The notes under the pieces: generated by a model | Databases searched by the model: none | Told to the model about the DNA's origin: nothing | Seen by the model: only the letters and a program-made list of their open reading frames with translations | Translations under genes and position numbers: made by a program | Shown here: positions 26,956-36,654 of the stretch, in pieces | Layout of the letters: every line of letters begins with the position of its first letter | How positions within the stretch are numbered: the stretch's first letter is position 1 | Source: Oscillospiraceae bacterium | GTDB taxonomy: Bacteria; Bacillota; Clostridia; Oscillospirales; Ruminococcaceae | Length of the DNA: 64,000 nt | Direction of reading: 5' to 3' | Assembly (NCBI GenBank): GCA_015066115.1 | Contig: SVOZ01000001.1 | Coordinates: 124,001-188,000, forward strand

Positions 26956-29382
26956 ATGAACAATGAAATCATTATAGATAGAACGGTGGGAAAAATGCTT
27001 CCTGCGCTTGCGCTTAGAGGCATTATGCTTTTTCCTACCACTATTTTGAATTTTGAGGTGGTGCGGCCCAAGTCGGTTGCCGCAGTTAGTTACGCGCTTC
27101 AAAAGCAAAAGGATATATTTTTGGTAACCCAAAAGGACATTATGGTAGAAGAGCCTAATGAAAAGGACCTGTATAAAGTCGGCGTTGTTGCGAGCATTAA
27201 GCAGGTAATCCGCGGAAACGGCAATTCAATGCGGGTTATTGTCGAAGGAAAGTACCGCGCAAAAATGCTTTCCCTTGATACCGAGCAGGATTTTCTTGTT
27301 GCCGATGTAAAGGAGTTTCCCATAAACAAAAGAACAGTTCAGATAACTATTTTGCAAGAGGCACTTATCCGCAAACTTAAGGATTCCTTTGAGGAGTATC
27401 TTTCGCTTATTCCGCCTATGCCAAAAGAGGTTGTTGCGCGCATTTTCAGCGAAAACGATCCCCTTGTGTTAACCGAGCTTTTCGCAGGCAACACTGCGCT
27501 TGCCGTTAATGATAAGCAGGCTGTTTTGGAGCTTTCCGATGTAACAAAAAGGCTTGAATATCTCATAAAAGTCCTTGAACATGAAAACGAGGTCCTTTCG
27601 ATCGAAAAGGAGATCAGCGAAAAGGTTCAGGAAAATATTGATAAAAACCAGCGTGAATACTATCTGCGTGAACAGCTTCGCGTAATCGCGGACGAGCTCT
27701 CAGTAGGGGATGACCCCGTTTCAGAGGCAGAGGAGTATCGCAAAAAACTGCCTTCTTTAAATCTCTCCGAAGAGTCCAACAAAAAGCTTATATCTGAGAT
27801 AAATAAGCTTGCCAAAATGCCCCTTAATTCGCACGAGGCAAGCGTTTTAAGAAGTTATCTTGAGCTTTGCTTTTCGCTTCCTTGGAATAAGTCCACAAAG
27901 GATAAGATAAATATCAAAAATGCGAGAAAAATCCTCGATAGTGAGCATTTCGGGCTTGATGAGGTTAAGGAGCGCATTTTAGAGTTTATGGCTGTAAGAA
28001 AGCTTGCTCCCGATGTTAAAGGCCAGATCATCTGCCTTGTAGGCCCTCCGGGAGTCGGAAAAACCTCAATTGCCGCCTCGCTTGCAAAGGCGATGGGCAG
28101 AAAATATGTCAGAGTATCTCTTGGCGGAGTTCACGATGAAGCCGACATCAGAGGCCATAGAAAGACCTATATCGGTTCAATGCCCGGAAGAATTATAAAT
28201 GCCTTCTCGCAGGCAGATTGCAACAATCCGCTTATCCTTTTTGATGAAATAGACAAAATGGGAAGCGATTTTAAGGGTGACCCCGCCTCTGCAATGCTTG
28301 AGGTTTTAGACAGCGAGCAAAACCACACCTTCCGCGACCATTATCTTGAAATTCCTTTTGATATCAGCAATGCAGTTTTTGTAACCTCGGCAAACACCAC
28401 ATCTACAATTCCTGCTCCCATTCTTGACAGAATGGAAATTATTGAGCTTTCAAGTTACACTGCTGAGGAAAAATTCCGCATTATTAAGGACCATCTTATA
28501 AAGAAACAGCTTAAAAAGCACGGCCTTAACAGAAACACCTGCCGAATAACAGACAGCGCAGTGCGCGATTTAATCGATTTTTACACCAGAGAGGCAGGAG
28601 TAAGACAGGCGGAAAGATTGATTGCCTCGCTTATGCGCAAGGCGGCTAAAAAGCTTGTTTCTGAGGATGTCAGCCGCGTTGTTATCGATTGCTCGGAGCT
28701 TAAAGAATATCTCGGACCTCATAAGTTTAAAAAAGATGTAATTGAAAAAGAGGACCCTGTCGGCGTTGTAAATGGTCTTGCTTACACAACCGTTGGGGGA
28801 GAGCTTCTTAATATTGAGGTTGTAGTGCTTGAGGGAACGGGTAAAATTGAGATAACAGGCTCGCTCGGCGACGTTATGACAGAGTCGGCAAAGGCGGCAT
28901 TAAGCCATATCCGCTCAATCGCAAAATACTATAACATTCCCGAGGATTTTTACAGAACCCGCGATATTCATATCCACGCACCCGAAGGTGCCGTTCCCAA
29001 GGACGGCCCTTCCGCAGGAATAACTATTGCAACCGCAATTCTTTCGGCATTAACTGGTATGCGTGTCAGACGCGATGTTGCTATGACAGGCGAAATAACC
29101 CTGCGCGGAAGAGTTCTTGCAATTGGGGGACTTAAGGAAAAAACAATGGCGGCATATAAAGCTGGAATGAAAAAGGTTATAATTCCTGCCGAGAACATGC
29201 CCGACCTTGAAAAAATCGACCCAACTGTTAAAAACGCCCTTGAATTTGTTCCTGTAAGCGATTTTTCCAAGGTTTTGGAAATTGCCTTGATTTCTGATGA
29301 TATCAAAAACGCGCCTCAGCAAAAAAGCACTAAAAGCATCATAAGAGAAGAGATGGGCACGCGCACAGGCGTAAATATTTAA
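26956..29382 (+). CDS. lon: ATP-dependent protease Lon
   Basis: LON N-domain, GPPGVGKTSIA, protease PKDGPSAGITIATA. Confidence 0.96.
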   Translation: MNNEIIIDRTVGKMLPALALRGIMLFPTTILNFEVVRPKSVAAVSYALQKQKDIFLVTQKDIMVEEPNEKDLYKVGVVASIKQVIRGNGNSMRVIVEGKYRAKMLSLDTEQDFLVADVKEFPINKRTVQITILQEALIRKLKDSFEEYLSLIPPMPKEVVARIFSENDPLVLTELFAGNTALAVNDKQAVLELSDVTKRLEYLIKVLEHENEVLSIEKEISEKVQENIDKNQREYYLREQLRVIADELSVGDDPVSEAEEYRKKLPSLNLSEESNKKLISEINKLAKMPLNSHEASVLRSYLELCFSLPWNKSTKDKINIKNARKILDSEHFGLDEVKERILEFMAVRKLAPDVKGQIICLVGPPGVGKTSIAASLAKAMGRKYVRVSLGGVHDEADIRGHRKTYIGSMPGRIINAFSQADCNNPLILFDEIDKMGSDFKGDPASAMLEVLDSEQNHTFRDHYLEIPFDISNAVFVTSANTTSTIPAPILDRMEIIELSSYTAEEKFRIIKDHLIKKQLKKHGLNRNTCRITDSAVRDLIDFYTREAGVRQAERLIASLMRKAAKKLVSEDVSRVVIDCSELKEYLGPHKFKKDVIEKEDPVGVVNGLAYTTVGGELLNIEVVVLEGTGKIEITGSLGDVMTESAKAALSHIRSIAKYYNIPEDFYRTRDIHIHAPEGAVPKDGPSAGITIATAILSALTGMRVRRDVAMTGEITLRGRVLAIGGLKEKTMAAYKAGMKKVIIPAENMPDLEKIDPTVKNALEFVPVSDFSKVLEIALISDDIKNAPQQKSTKSIIREEMGTRTGVNI

Positions 29383-29396
29383 ATCGGAGTAAAATT

Positions 29397-29987
29397 ATGA
29401 ATTTCAATCAAATTCAGTTTGAAACCTCGTTTGGTAGACCCGACCAGTTTTTTGAGTCGGATATGCCCGAGATTGCATTTGTAGGCAGATCGAATGTCGG
29501 CAAATCCTCAATGATAAATAGAGTCTTCAGCAGAAAAAATTTAGCGAGAGTAAGCTCCTCGCCGGGTAAAACCGCAACAATTAACTTTTTCAAGCTCGAA
29601 AATTTAAGATTTGCTGACCTTCCCGGTTATGGCTTTGCCAAGGTTTCTAAGGCCGAAAAAGAAAAATGGGGAAACCTTATGGAAGCCTATTTTGCAGGAG
29701 AAAGAAATATCGAGCTTGTCTTGTCATTAATCGATATAAGGCACCTGCCTTCGCAAGATGACCTTGTTATGATAGACTTTTTAATTCAAAGCGGCTTTCC
29801 CTTTGCGGTTGTTTTAACTAAGGTGGACAAGCTTTCAAAAAAACAGCGCGAGGAAATGCATAAAAAAATAAAGGATGTGCTCGGCTTGTCCTTTGATAAA
29901 AAAATGATAGAATTTTCTGCCGAAACAGGCGAGGGTGCAGAAGAGATACGTGCCCTTTTTGAAGAGATCAGTAAAAACTACTTATAA
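29397..29987 (+). CDS. engB: Ribosome biogenesis GTP-binding protein YihA/YsxC (EngB)
   Basis: GRSNVGKSSMINRV, DLPGYGFAKVSKAEKEKW, TKVDK; directly downstream of lon. Confidence 0.95.
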   Translation: MNFNQIQFETSFGRPDQFFESDMPEIAFVGRSNVGKSSMINRVFSRKNLARVSSSPGKTATINFFKLENLRFADLPGYGFAKVSKAEKEKWGNLMEAYFAGERNIELVLSLIDIRHLPSQDDLVMIDFLIQSGFPFAVVLTKVDKLSKKQREEMHKKIKDVLGLSFDKKMIEFSAETGEGAEEIRALFEEISKNYL

Positions 29988-30003
29988 TTCTTGGGGGATC
30001 ATT

Positions 30004-31302
30004 ATGTTTGTATCAGACAGCCTTGGAATAAATGAAAAAGGCAATTTAAGCATTGGCGGCGTTGACACCGTTGCGCTCGCGAAGGAGTTTAAAACTCCGC
30101 TTTATGTAATGAGCGAGGACGGAATAAGAAAAAATTGCCGCAGTTTTAAGGATGCGGTCGATAAATATTATGATGGTAACGGTCTTATTCTGTATGCCTC
30201 AAAGGCTTTTTGCTGTAAAGAAATATGCAGAGTTATAAATAGTGAAGGCCTTGGGCTCGATGTTGTTTCGGGCGGCGAGCTTTATACAGCGCTGTCGGTT
30301 TCATTTCCTGCGGAGAGAATCTATTTCCACGGAAATAATAAAAGCCCTGAGGAAATTTTTTATGCAGTTGAAAATAAAGTCGGCTGTATTGTAGTTGACC
30401 ACATTGATGAGCTTGATGTTATAAATTCTGCGGCCGAAAAGTGTAATACAAAACAAAAGGTTATGCTCAGAATCAAGCCCGGAATAGACGCTCACACCCA
30501 CGAATTTATTAAAACAGGCCAGATCGACTCTAAATTCGGCTTTACCCTTGAGCATAACGAGGCAATGAACGCCGTTAAAAAAGCCATTGAGCTTGAAAAT
30601 ATTGACCTTTGCGGAATTCACTGCCACATCGGCTCTCAGATATTTGATGAACAGCCCTTTGAGTTTGCGGCAAAAATTATGATAAACTTCTTATACGAGA
30701 TAAAAAATGAAACAGGCATCGAACTTGAAAGATTAAATCTCGGCGGCGGCTTTGGAATTAAATATCTTAAAGGCGACATGGCCATCCCGTTTGAAAACTA
30801 TATCCAAAAGGCGTCTCAGGTCGTAAAGCAGGAGTGTCAAAATAAGGGCATAGCCGTTCCTTTTATCCTTATGGAGCCGGGAAGGGCAATTGTCGGCAGT
30901 GAAGGTATAACCCTTTACACCGTTGGCTTTGTTAAAGACATTCCAAATGTACGCAAATTTGTGTCGGTCAACGGCGGAATGAGCGATAATCCGAGGTTTG
31001 CACTCTATCAGGCTGAGTACACCGCTGTTGTTGCAAACCGCGCAGGCGAAATTGCCGACGATGTTGTTACCATTGCGGGAAAATGCTGTGAAAGCGGCGA
31101 CCTTATTCAAAAGGATTGCCCCATACAAAATGCAAAAACAGGGGACATCCTTGCCGTTTTATCAACAGGCGCTTATAACTATTCAATGGCCTCTAACTAT
31201 AACCGAATTCCCAAACCGCCCGTTGTTTTTGTTAAAAACGGTGAGGCAAGGCTGGTTGTGCGCCGCGAAAGCTATGATGACGTTTTAAAGAGCGACATTT
31301 AA
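30004..31302 (+). CDS. lysA: Diaminopimelate decarboxylase
   Basis: PLP-dependent type III decarboxylase: YASKAFCCKEI, GIHCHIGSQI, NLGGGFGI, CESGD. Start set at ATG 30004. Confidence 0.93.
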   Translation: MFVSDSLGINEKGNLSIGGVDTVALAKEFKTPLYVMSEDGIRKNCRSFKDAVDKYYDGNGLILYASKAFCCKEICRVINSEGLGLDVVSGGELYTALSVSFPAERIYFHGNNKSPEEIFYAVENKVGCIVVDHIDELDVINSAAEKCNTKQKVMLRIKPGIDAHTHEFIKTGQIDSKFGFTLEHNEAMNAVKKAIELENIDLCGIHCHIGSQIFDEQPFEFAAKIMINFLYEIKNETGIELERLNLGGGFGIKYLKGDMAIPFENYIQKASQVVKQECQNKGIAVPFILMEPGRAIVGSEGITLYTVGFVKDIPNVRKFVSVNGGMSDNPRFALYQAEYTAVVANRAGEIADDVVTIAGKCCESGDLIQKDCPIQNAKTGDILAVLSTGAYNYSMASNYNRIPKPPVVFVKNGEARLVVRRESYDDVLKSDI

Positions 31303-31323
31303 GATAAATGAAAGGCAGATAAA

Positions 31324-32067
31324 ATGAAAACTTACGAGGCGTTTGCCGCTTATTACGACGGTTTAACCGATAATGTGGACTATAATGCGCTTTGCGACCG
31401 TTTTTGTCAGCTTTTTTCGCAGTACGGAAACGGTGGAAAGATAGTTTTGGACTTGGCTTGCGGAACAGGCTCGCTTTCAATTTTGCTTGCCGAAAAGGGC
31501 TTTGACGTTGTCGGTGTCGATGCAAGTGAAGAGATGCTCTCTGAAGCGATGAATAAGTCCTTTGAGTTTGGAAATCCTATTTTTTTAAACCAGAGCATGC
31601 AGAGCCTTGATATGTTCGGAACTATTGACGCCGCCGTTTGTACCCTTGACAGCATTAACCATCTTAAAACAAAAAAAGATGTTAAAAAGGCTATTGATCG
31701 AGTGTCGCTTTTCTTAAATCCCAAAGGTTTGTTTTTATTCGATGTAAACACCCTTTATAAGCATCAGGAAATTTTAGGAAACAATACTTTTGTTTATGAC
31801 ACAGATTCGGTTTACTGCGTCTGGCAAAATAATTTCCATAAGAAAAGCGGTCAAATAGACATCTCTCTTGACTTTTTTGAAAAACAGGACGATGGTAGTT
31901 ATTTAAGGGAAAATGAGTGCTTTAGCGAGTATTATTACAGCGATGAGTTTTTAACTCAGACCTTAGAAGAAAATTCGCTCAAAGTGCTTTGTAGATTTGA
32001 TGATTATTCGGACAGAAATGTAAACGAGAAATCCCAAAGAGTTTTGTATCTTTGCAGAAAGGAATAG
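31324..32067 (+). CDS. Class I SAM-dependent methyltransferase
   Basis: VLDLACGTGSLSILLAEKGFDVVGVDASEEML. Confidence 0.88.
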   Translation: MKTYEAFAAYYDGLTDNVDYNALCDRFCQLFSQYGNGGKIVLDLACGTGSLSILLAEKGFDVVGVDASEEMLSEAMNKSFEFGNPIFLNQSMQSLDMFGTIDAAVCTLDSINHLKTKKDVKKAIDRVSLFLNPKGLFLFDVNTLYKHQEILGNNTFVYDTDSVYCVWQNNFHKKSGQIDISLDFFEKQDDGSYLRENECFSEYYYSDEFLTQTLEENSLKVLCRFDDYSDRNVNEKSQRVLYLCRKE

Positions 32068-32073
32068 GTAAAA

Positions 32074-32955
32074 ATGGGAGAATTAGTCAGAACAATTTCA
32101 GAGAACGGCGGAATAATTGCCCTTGCCGTCGATTCAACCGATATAGTTTCCAGAATGGAGAATATACATAAAACCTCTGCTGTTGTTACAGCGGGCCTTG
32201 GCAGACTCTTAACAGCCGCATCGCTTATGGGAAGTATGCTAAAAGGAAAAGACGACTCTATAACCCTTCGAATAAACGGCGGAGGCCCTGCAGGCTCGCT
32301 TATTGCCGTTACCGATTATATGGGAAATGTGCGCGGCTATGTTGCAAACCCAATTGTTGAGATTCCTTTAAATCAGTATGGCAAGCTTGATGTTTCGGGC
32401 GCCGTCGGTAAAGAAGGCTATCTGTCGGTTGTAAAGGATATTGGCCTTAAAGATCCCTATGTCGGACAGATTCCTATCGTTTCTGGCGAGATAGCCGAGG
32501 ATATAACCGCTTATTACGCAACAAGCGAGCAAATTCCCACCGCTTGCGGTCTCGGAGTGCTTGTTGGAGAAGATCTGTCTGTTATCAGTGCAGGCGGATA
32601 TATCATTCAGCTTCTTCCCGGCGTAACAGATGACGAAATAACACAAATTGAAAATAACATTAAGGCAATGCCGCCTGTAAGCAGTATGCTCAGAGATAAA
32701 ATGACGCCTGAGGACATCTGCAAAAAGGCTCTCGAAGGCTTTAATCCTCAGGTTCTTGATCGTATGCATTGTGTGTATCATTGCAACTGCAGTAGAGAAA
32801 GGGTAGAAAAGGCGCTTTTGTCTTTGGGTGTGCAGGAGCTTGAAGAAATGATAGCTGAAAACAAGACCCAGAGCGTAAATTGCCATTTTTGTAATAAGAT
32901 CTATAGATTTAACTCCAATGAGCTTTCTCAGCTGCTTGAAAAGGCTAAAAAATAG
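32074..32955 (+). CDS. hslO: Redox-regulated chaperone Hsp33
   Basis: Hsp33 fold and C-terminal redox zinc motif (CNC...CHFC). Confidence 0.95.
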   Translation: MGELVRTISENGGIIALAVDSTDIVSRMENIHKTSAVVTAGLGRLLTAASLMGSMLKGKDDSITLRINGGGPAGSLIAVTDYMGNVRGYVANPIVEIPLNQYGKLDVSGAVGKEGYLSVVKDIGLKDPYVGQIPIVSGEIAEDITAYYATSEQIPTACGLGVLVGEDLSVISAGGYIIQLLPGVTDDEITQIENNIKAMPPVSSMLRDKMTPEDICKKALEGFNPQVLDRMHCVYHCNCSRERVEKALLSLGVQELEEMIAENKTQSVNCHFCNKIYRFNSNELSQLLEKAKK

Positions 32956-33047
32956 TGTGTTTTCTGCCCGATAAAAATATTTTTAAAAATTTTCAAAATT
33001 CGCTTGCATTTTGAGAACATCTGTGATATTATAATCGGGTAGCAAAT

Positions 33048-33124
33048 CTGGGTGTGGCGCAGTTTGGTAGCGCGCTACCTTGGGGTGGTAGAGGCCGTGG
33101 GTTCAACTCCCGCCACTCAGACCA
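33048..33124 (+). tRNA. tRNA-Pro (anticodon GGG)
   Basis: Hand-folded cloverleaf: acceptor ctgggtg/cactcag (one G-U), anticodon stem ctacc/ggtag with loop TTGGGGT, T-loop ttcaact, CCA encoded. Confidence 0.92.
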
Positions 33125-33126
33125 TG

Positions 33127-33162
33127 TCGTCGCGAACACAGTTTTTGTTCGCGACGATTTTT
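33127..33162 (+). terminator. Terminator after tRNA-Pro
   Basis: tcgtcgcgaac/gttcgcgacga + T tract. Confidence 0.75.
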
Positions 33163-33183
33163 ACTTTAAGAAGGAGTGATAAG

Positions 33184-34191
33184 ATGTTCAGCGTAAAAAT
33201 TCCCAAAGGCTATAAGTCGACCCTGTCTTTGAGAGAAACTCAACGTGCTATAAAGCTTACAAAGGATCTTTTTGAGCGAAATTTGGCTTCTGCGCTGAAT
33301 TTGGAAAGGGTAACAGCTCCTTTGATTGTTAAAAAACAAAGCGGAATTAACGATGATTTAAGCGGCGTTGAAAGAAAGGTTCATTTTACTACAAAGGAAT
33401 TTAATTGCGATGCCGAGGTCGTTCAGTCTTTAGCTAAGTGGAAAAGGCTTGCGCTTTATAGATATGGCTTTAAAAAGGGCGAAGGTCTTTACACAGATAT
33501 GAGCGCCATTCGCCGTGATGACAGCGTTGATAATCTTCATTCAATTTATGTTGACCAGTGGGATTGGGAGCTTGTTATCGGCAAAGAGGACAGAACGGTT
33601 GAGTTTTTAAAAGAAACCGTCAGAAAGATCGTTGCCGCATTTGTAAAGACTCATAAGGCTGTTGTAAAGGAATATCCTTCGATTAAACAAACATTTTCTG
33701 AGGATGTCTTTTTTGTTACAACTCAGGAACTTGAGGATATGTATCCCGAACTCACAGCAAAACAGCGCGAAAATGAGATAACAAAGAAGTACAAGACCGT
33801 TTTCATTATGCAGATAGGCGAGGTCCTCAAAAGCGGCAATAAGCATGACGGCAGAGCGCCCGACTATGATGACTGGTCACTAAATGGCGACCTTTTAATG
33901 TGGAGCGATCCTCTTGATGTTGCAATCGAGCTTTCCTCCATGGGAATTCGTGTAGACCGCGAGACGCTTATATATCAGCTCGAAAAAGCAGGCTGTATGG
34001 ATAGGCTTGAGTATGATTATCATTCTAAGATTGCGAATGAGACCCTGCCGCTTACAATCGGCGGCGGCTTAGGACAGTCGAGAATTTGCCTTATAATGCT
34101 TGATAAAATCCACGTTGGCGAGGTTCAGTCGTCGATCTGGCCCGATGAAATGGTTAAAGAATGTGCTGAGCAAGGCGTGGAACTTTTGTAA
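33184..34191 (+). CDS. asnA: Aspartate--ammonia ligase
   Basis: GYKSTLSLRETQRAIKLTKDLFERNLASALNLERVTAPLIV, SVDNLHSIYVDQWDWE, GGGLGQSRICLIML. The listed 33052 start lies inside the tRNA; ATG 33184 used. Confidence 0.95.
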   Translation: MFSVKIPKGYKSTLSLRETQRAIKLTKDLFERNLASALNLERVTAPLIVKKQSGINDDLSGVERKVHFTTKEFNCDAEVVQSLAKWKRLALYRYGFKKGEGLYTDMSAIRRDDSVDNLHSIYVDQWDWELVIGKEDRTVEFLKETVRKIVAAFVKTHKAVVKEYPSIKQTFSEDVFFVTTQELEDMYPELTAKQRENEITKKYKTVFIMQIGEVLKSGNKHDGRAPDYDDWSLNGDLLMWSDPLDVAIELSSMGIRVDRETLIYQLEKAGCMDRLEYDYHSKIANETLPLTIGGGLGQSRICLIMLDKIHVGEVQSSIWPDEMVKECAEQGVELL

Positions 34192-34224
34192 TAAAAAAAT
34201 CCTTAAAAAATTTGCATTTTCTTA

Positions 34225-34253
34225 TTGACAAAGCAAATAACGGATGATATAAT
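34225..34253 (+). promoter_or_regulatory. Consensus sigma-A promoter of tRNA-Leu
   Basis: TTGACA - 17 nt - TATAAT. Confidence 0.85.
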
Positions 34254-34286
34254 GATTAGGCGCTCTGAAAGAGAGCGCCGAAATAT

Positions 34287-34370
34287 GCGAGTGTGCTGGA
34301 ACTGGCAGACAGGCACGTTTGAGGGGCGTGTGTCTTTGGCGTACGGGTTCAAGTCCCGTCACTCGCACCA
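34287..34370 (+). tRNA. tRNA-Leu (anticodon GAG)
   Basis: Class II cloverleaf: acceptor gcgagtg/cactcgc, anticodon loop TTGAGGG, long variable arm, T-loop ttcaagt, CCA encoded. Confidence 0.92.
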
Positions 34371-34410
34371 AAATAAAGGATACCACATGGGTGGTATCCT
34401 TTATTTTTTT
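34371..34410 (+). terminator. Terminator after tRNA-Leu
   Basis: aaaggatacca/tggtatccttt + T run. Confidence 0.85.
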
Positions 34411-34431
34411 GCAAATCCGAGAGACCCCACA

Positions 34432-34480
34432 GCCTAAGAGGGTACTACGCATACGAAAAACAGTCCGGTGGACTTTTTTA
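34432..34480 (+). repeat. Copy 1 of leader-terminator repeat module
   Basis: GCCTAAGAGGGTACTACGCATACGAAAAA followed by cagtcc-ggt-ggacttttttta-type hairpin; 26/29 identical to the copy at 35172. Confidence 0.65.
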
Positions 34481-34547
34481 GCTTGCAAGGTTGTTTATCT
34501 TGAAAAATCTATAACTAAATGTTATACTATAAAAAAGGGGATATAAT

Positions 34548-35072
34548 ATGGGAATTTTAGGAACAATAATTTATAATATTAAAAACATGAAAAAAGCCAA
34601 AAAATATAGAACCATGGGAAAAGCAGGATTACTTGATTTACGTGACGAAGAATTTTATGATGCCATAGAATGTATTTGCGAAGATGCTGTATACGATATT
34701 AACGAAACCAAGCTGACAGATGAACAGAAAATTGTTTATTCACTCAATAAATTTGAAGCAGAAGTAAACAACGGTGGATTGTGTCAATTTTTTGTAAATT
34801 CCAGTAGTGAGTGTGCTCCTTATATCAGCAAAGCACTTGCAGCTGTTGGAGCAATTGAGATTAAGACATTGTTCGATAATTTTATAAATGAAAATAACAT
34901 TGATGTAAATGATTTGTCTTCTTTTAAAATTAGCAATATTGATGAATATGAAGCACAAACCGAGCGATTTGGTTTTGATGGTTTTGACGATAGATTCTAC
35001 CAAGACGAAAATTTTCATCAACAAATTATTGACTATTCAAGAAAACACATTGAGCAACTTATTATAAATTGA
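34548..35072 (+). CDS. DMP19 (DUF4375)-family protein
   Basis: 'DEQKIVYSLNKFEAEVNNGGLCQFFVNSSSECAPYISKALAAVGA' and 'DDRFYQ' are characteristic of the family. Confidence 0.78.
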   Translation: MGILGTIIYNIKNMKKAKKYRTMGKAGLLDLRDEEFYDAIECICEDAVYDINETKLTDEQKIVYSLNKFEAEVNNGGLCQFFVNSSSECAPYISKALAAVGAIEIKTLFDNFINENNIDVNDLSSFKISNIDEYEAQTERFGFDGFDDRFYQDENFHQQIIDYSRKHIEQLIIN

Positions 35073-35118
35073 AAGTAGCCGGATGTTTTCGAAATCCTTT
35101 AAGAATAACCACGCCAAA

Positions 35119-35157
35119 ATTACGGGTACCGCTTTAGCGACACCCGTAATTTTTTTG
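35119..35157 (+). terminator. Rho-independent terminator after the DMP19 gene
   Basis: attacgggt/acccgtaat + T run. Confidence 0.8.
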
Positions 35158-35171
35158 TAATATAGGACATT

Positions 35172-35243
35172 GCCTAACAGGGCACTACGCAAACGAAAAA
35201 GAGTTACAAATTAAAAAAGCAGTCCGTAAAGGACTGCTTTTTG
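35172..35243 (+). repeat. Copy 2 of leader-terminator repeat module
   Basis: GCCTAACAGGGCACTACGCAAACGAAAAA followed after 18 nt by gcagtcc-gtaaa-ggactgcttttt. Confidence 0.65.
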
Positions 35244-35260
35244 TGTTGCATTAAATATAA

Positions 35261-36454
35261 TTATTCGGTTGTGTAGTTATCAAAGTAACCCTGGATAAAT
35301 ACGATAGGAGTTCCTTTGTCGCCGGAGCCTGATGTAAGGTCGCAGAGTGAGCCGATAAGGTCGGTAAGTCTTCTGGGAGTTGTACCTTCAGAAGCCATCT
35401 GACCTACAAGGTTGTCGTCCTTTTCCTGAATCTTTACTTTGATTGCTTCTTTAAGAGCATCGCCCGAAAGATCGGAAAACTCGTTGTCTGCAAGATATTT
35501 AAGCTTGAGCTCGTTAGGAGTTCCTTCAAGGCCGCTTGTGTAAGCAGGGGAAACAACGGGGTCTGCAAGCTCCCAGATTTTTCCAACGGGATCTTTAAAT
35601 GCGCCGTCGCCGTAAACCATTACTTCTATCTTTTTGCCTGTTGCATCATAAAGCTTTTTCTGAATAGCGTCAACAACCTCTTGGCAATCGCGGGGGAAGA
35701 GTTTAACCGAATCTTCGGTTGCCTTGTTTGAACCTAAAAGACCGTAATCTGAGTTATATCCGCTTCCGTTAACAGAAGCGTTGAGAATTTCATCAAGACC
35801 TAAAACGATCTCTGCTCCTGCGGCTTTTAAAATTCTCTTTGTGCGTGCTCTTGTGTGAATGTCACAGCAAAGAACATTTTTTGTATAATCAAGAATAGCA
35901 AGGGGATTGTTTGCAAAAATGATCTCGCAATCAGCGCCGCATCCGCGGATAAGCTCCTCATAATATTCAACATAGTCAACACCTGTAAAGGTGTGCTTTT
36001 CATAACCGAAAAGCTCGCGATATTTAGAAAGCGAGAGAACATCTGTATAGGGATTTACACCCTTCTCGTCAAGTGCATCTAATGAGATCAGGTGGTTTCC
36101 AACCTCGTCAGAGGGATAGGAAAGCATAAGAACGATTTTTTTGGCGCCCTTTGCAATGCCGCGAAGGCAGATAGCAAAGCGGTTACGGCTAAGAATAGGG
36201 AGAATAACACCAACAGTTTCGCCGCCGAACTTATTCTTTACATCCTCTGCGATATCATCAACAGAAGCATAGTTGCCCTGTGCTCTTGCAACGATGGCTT
36301 CTGTCATAGCAACGATGTCACGGTCATTAAATTTAAAGCCCGCGTCCTCGGAAGCCTCCAGAACAGATGAGGTTACGATCTGTACAATGTCGTCGCCTGC
36401 CTTGATAATAGGTGCGCGGACACCGCGTGAAACTGTGCCGATAGTACGACTCAT
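35261..36454 (-). CDS. Coenzyme F420-0:L-glutamate ligase (CofE)-like protein
   Basis: Family-like pattern including 'RGVRAPIIKAGDDI', 'DRDIVAMTEAIVARAQG', 'VMVYGDGAFKDPVG'; function in this host unknown. Confidence 0.65.
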   Translation of the reverse strand: MSRTIGTVSRGVRAPIIKAGDDIVQIVTSSVLEASEDAGFKFNDRDIVAMTEAIVARAQGNYASVDDIAEDVKNKFGGETVGVILPILSRNRFAICLRGIAKGAKKIVLMLSYPSDEVGNHLISLDALDEKGVNPYTDVLSLSKYRELFGYEKHTFTGVDYVEYYEELIRGCGADCEIIFANNPLAILDYTKNVLCCDIHTRARTKRILKAAGAEIVLGLDEILNASVNGSGYNSDYGLLGSNKATEDSVKLFPRDCQEVVDAIQKKLYDATGKKIEVMVYGDGAFKDPVGKIWELADPVVSPAYTSGLEGTPNELKLKYLADNEFSDLSGDALKEAIKVKIQEKDDNLVGQMASEGTTPRRLTDLIGSLCDLTSGSGDKGTPIVFIQGYFDNYTTE

Positions 36455-36654
36455 ATTTGAACAACTCCTTAGTATAATTACAAAACCGTATATTTAAGCT
36501 TGAATTTATACGACACTAAATTATATCATTATAATGCGTGTATTTCAATGTTTTTTTGCAAAAAATCACAAAAATTTTTATAATTTTAAGTTGAAACAAC
36601 ATAAACTTGTATGATATTATATATTCAGAATAAAAATTTAGGAGATAGAATTAA

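Noticed and set aside
33052-33183. Extended asnA start within the ORF track
   Set aside because: The extension lies in tRNA-Pro and its terminator; ATG 33184 has the proper context and family N-terminus.
34222-34488. 88-aa reverse ORF (VRVTGLEPVRQRHTPLKRACLPVPAHSH)
   Set aside because: Antisense translation of tRNA-Leu, a well-known spurious ORF type.
35119-35157. 'gggtaccgc' hairpin considered as a T-box antiterminator
   Set aside because: No T-box bulge/Stem I context and no downstream aminoacyl-tRNA or amino-acid gene on that strand; it is a simple terminator.
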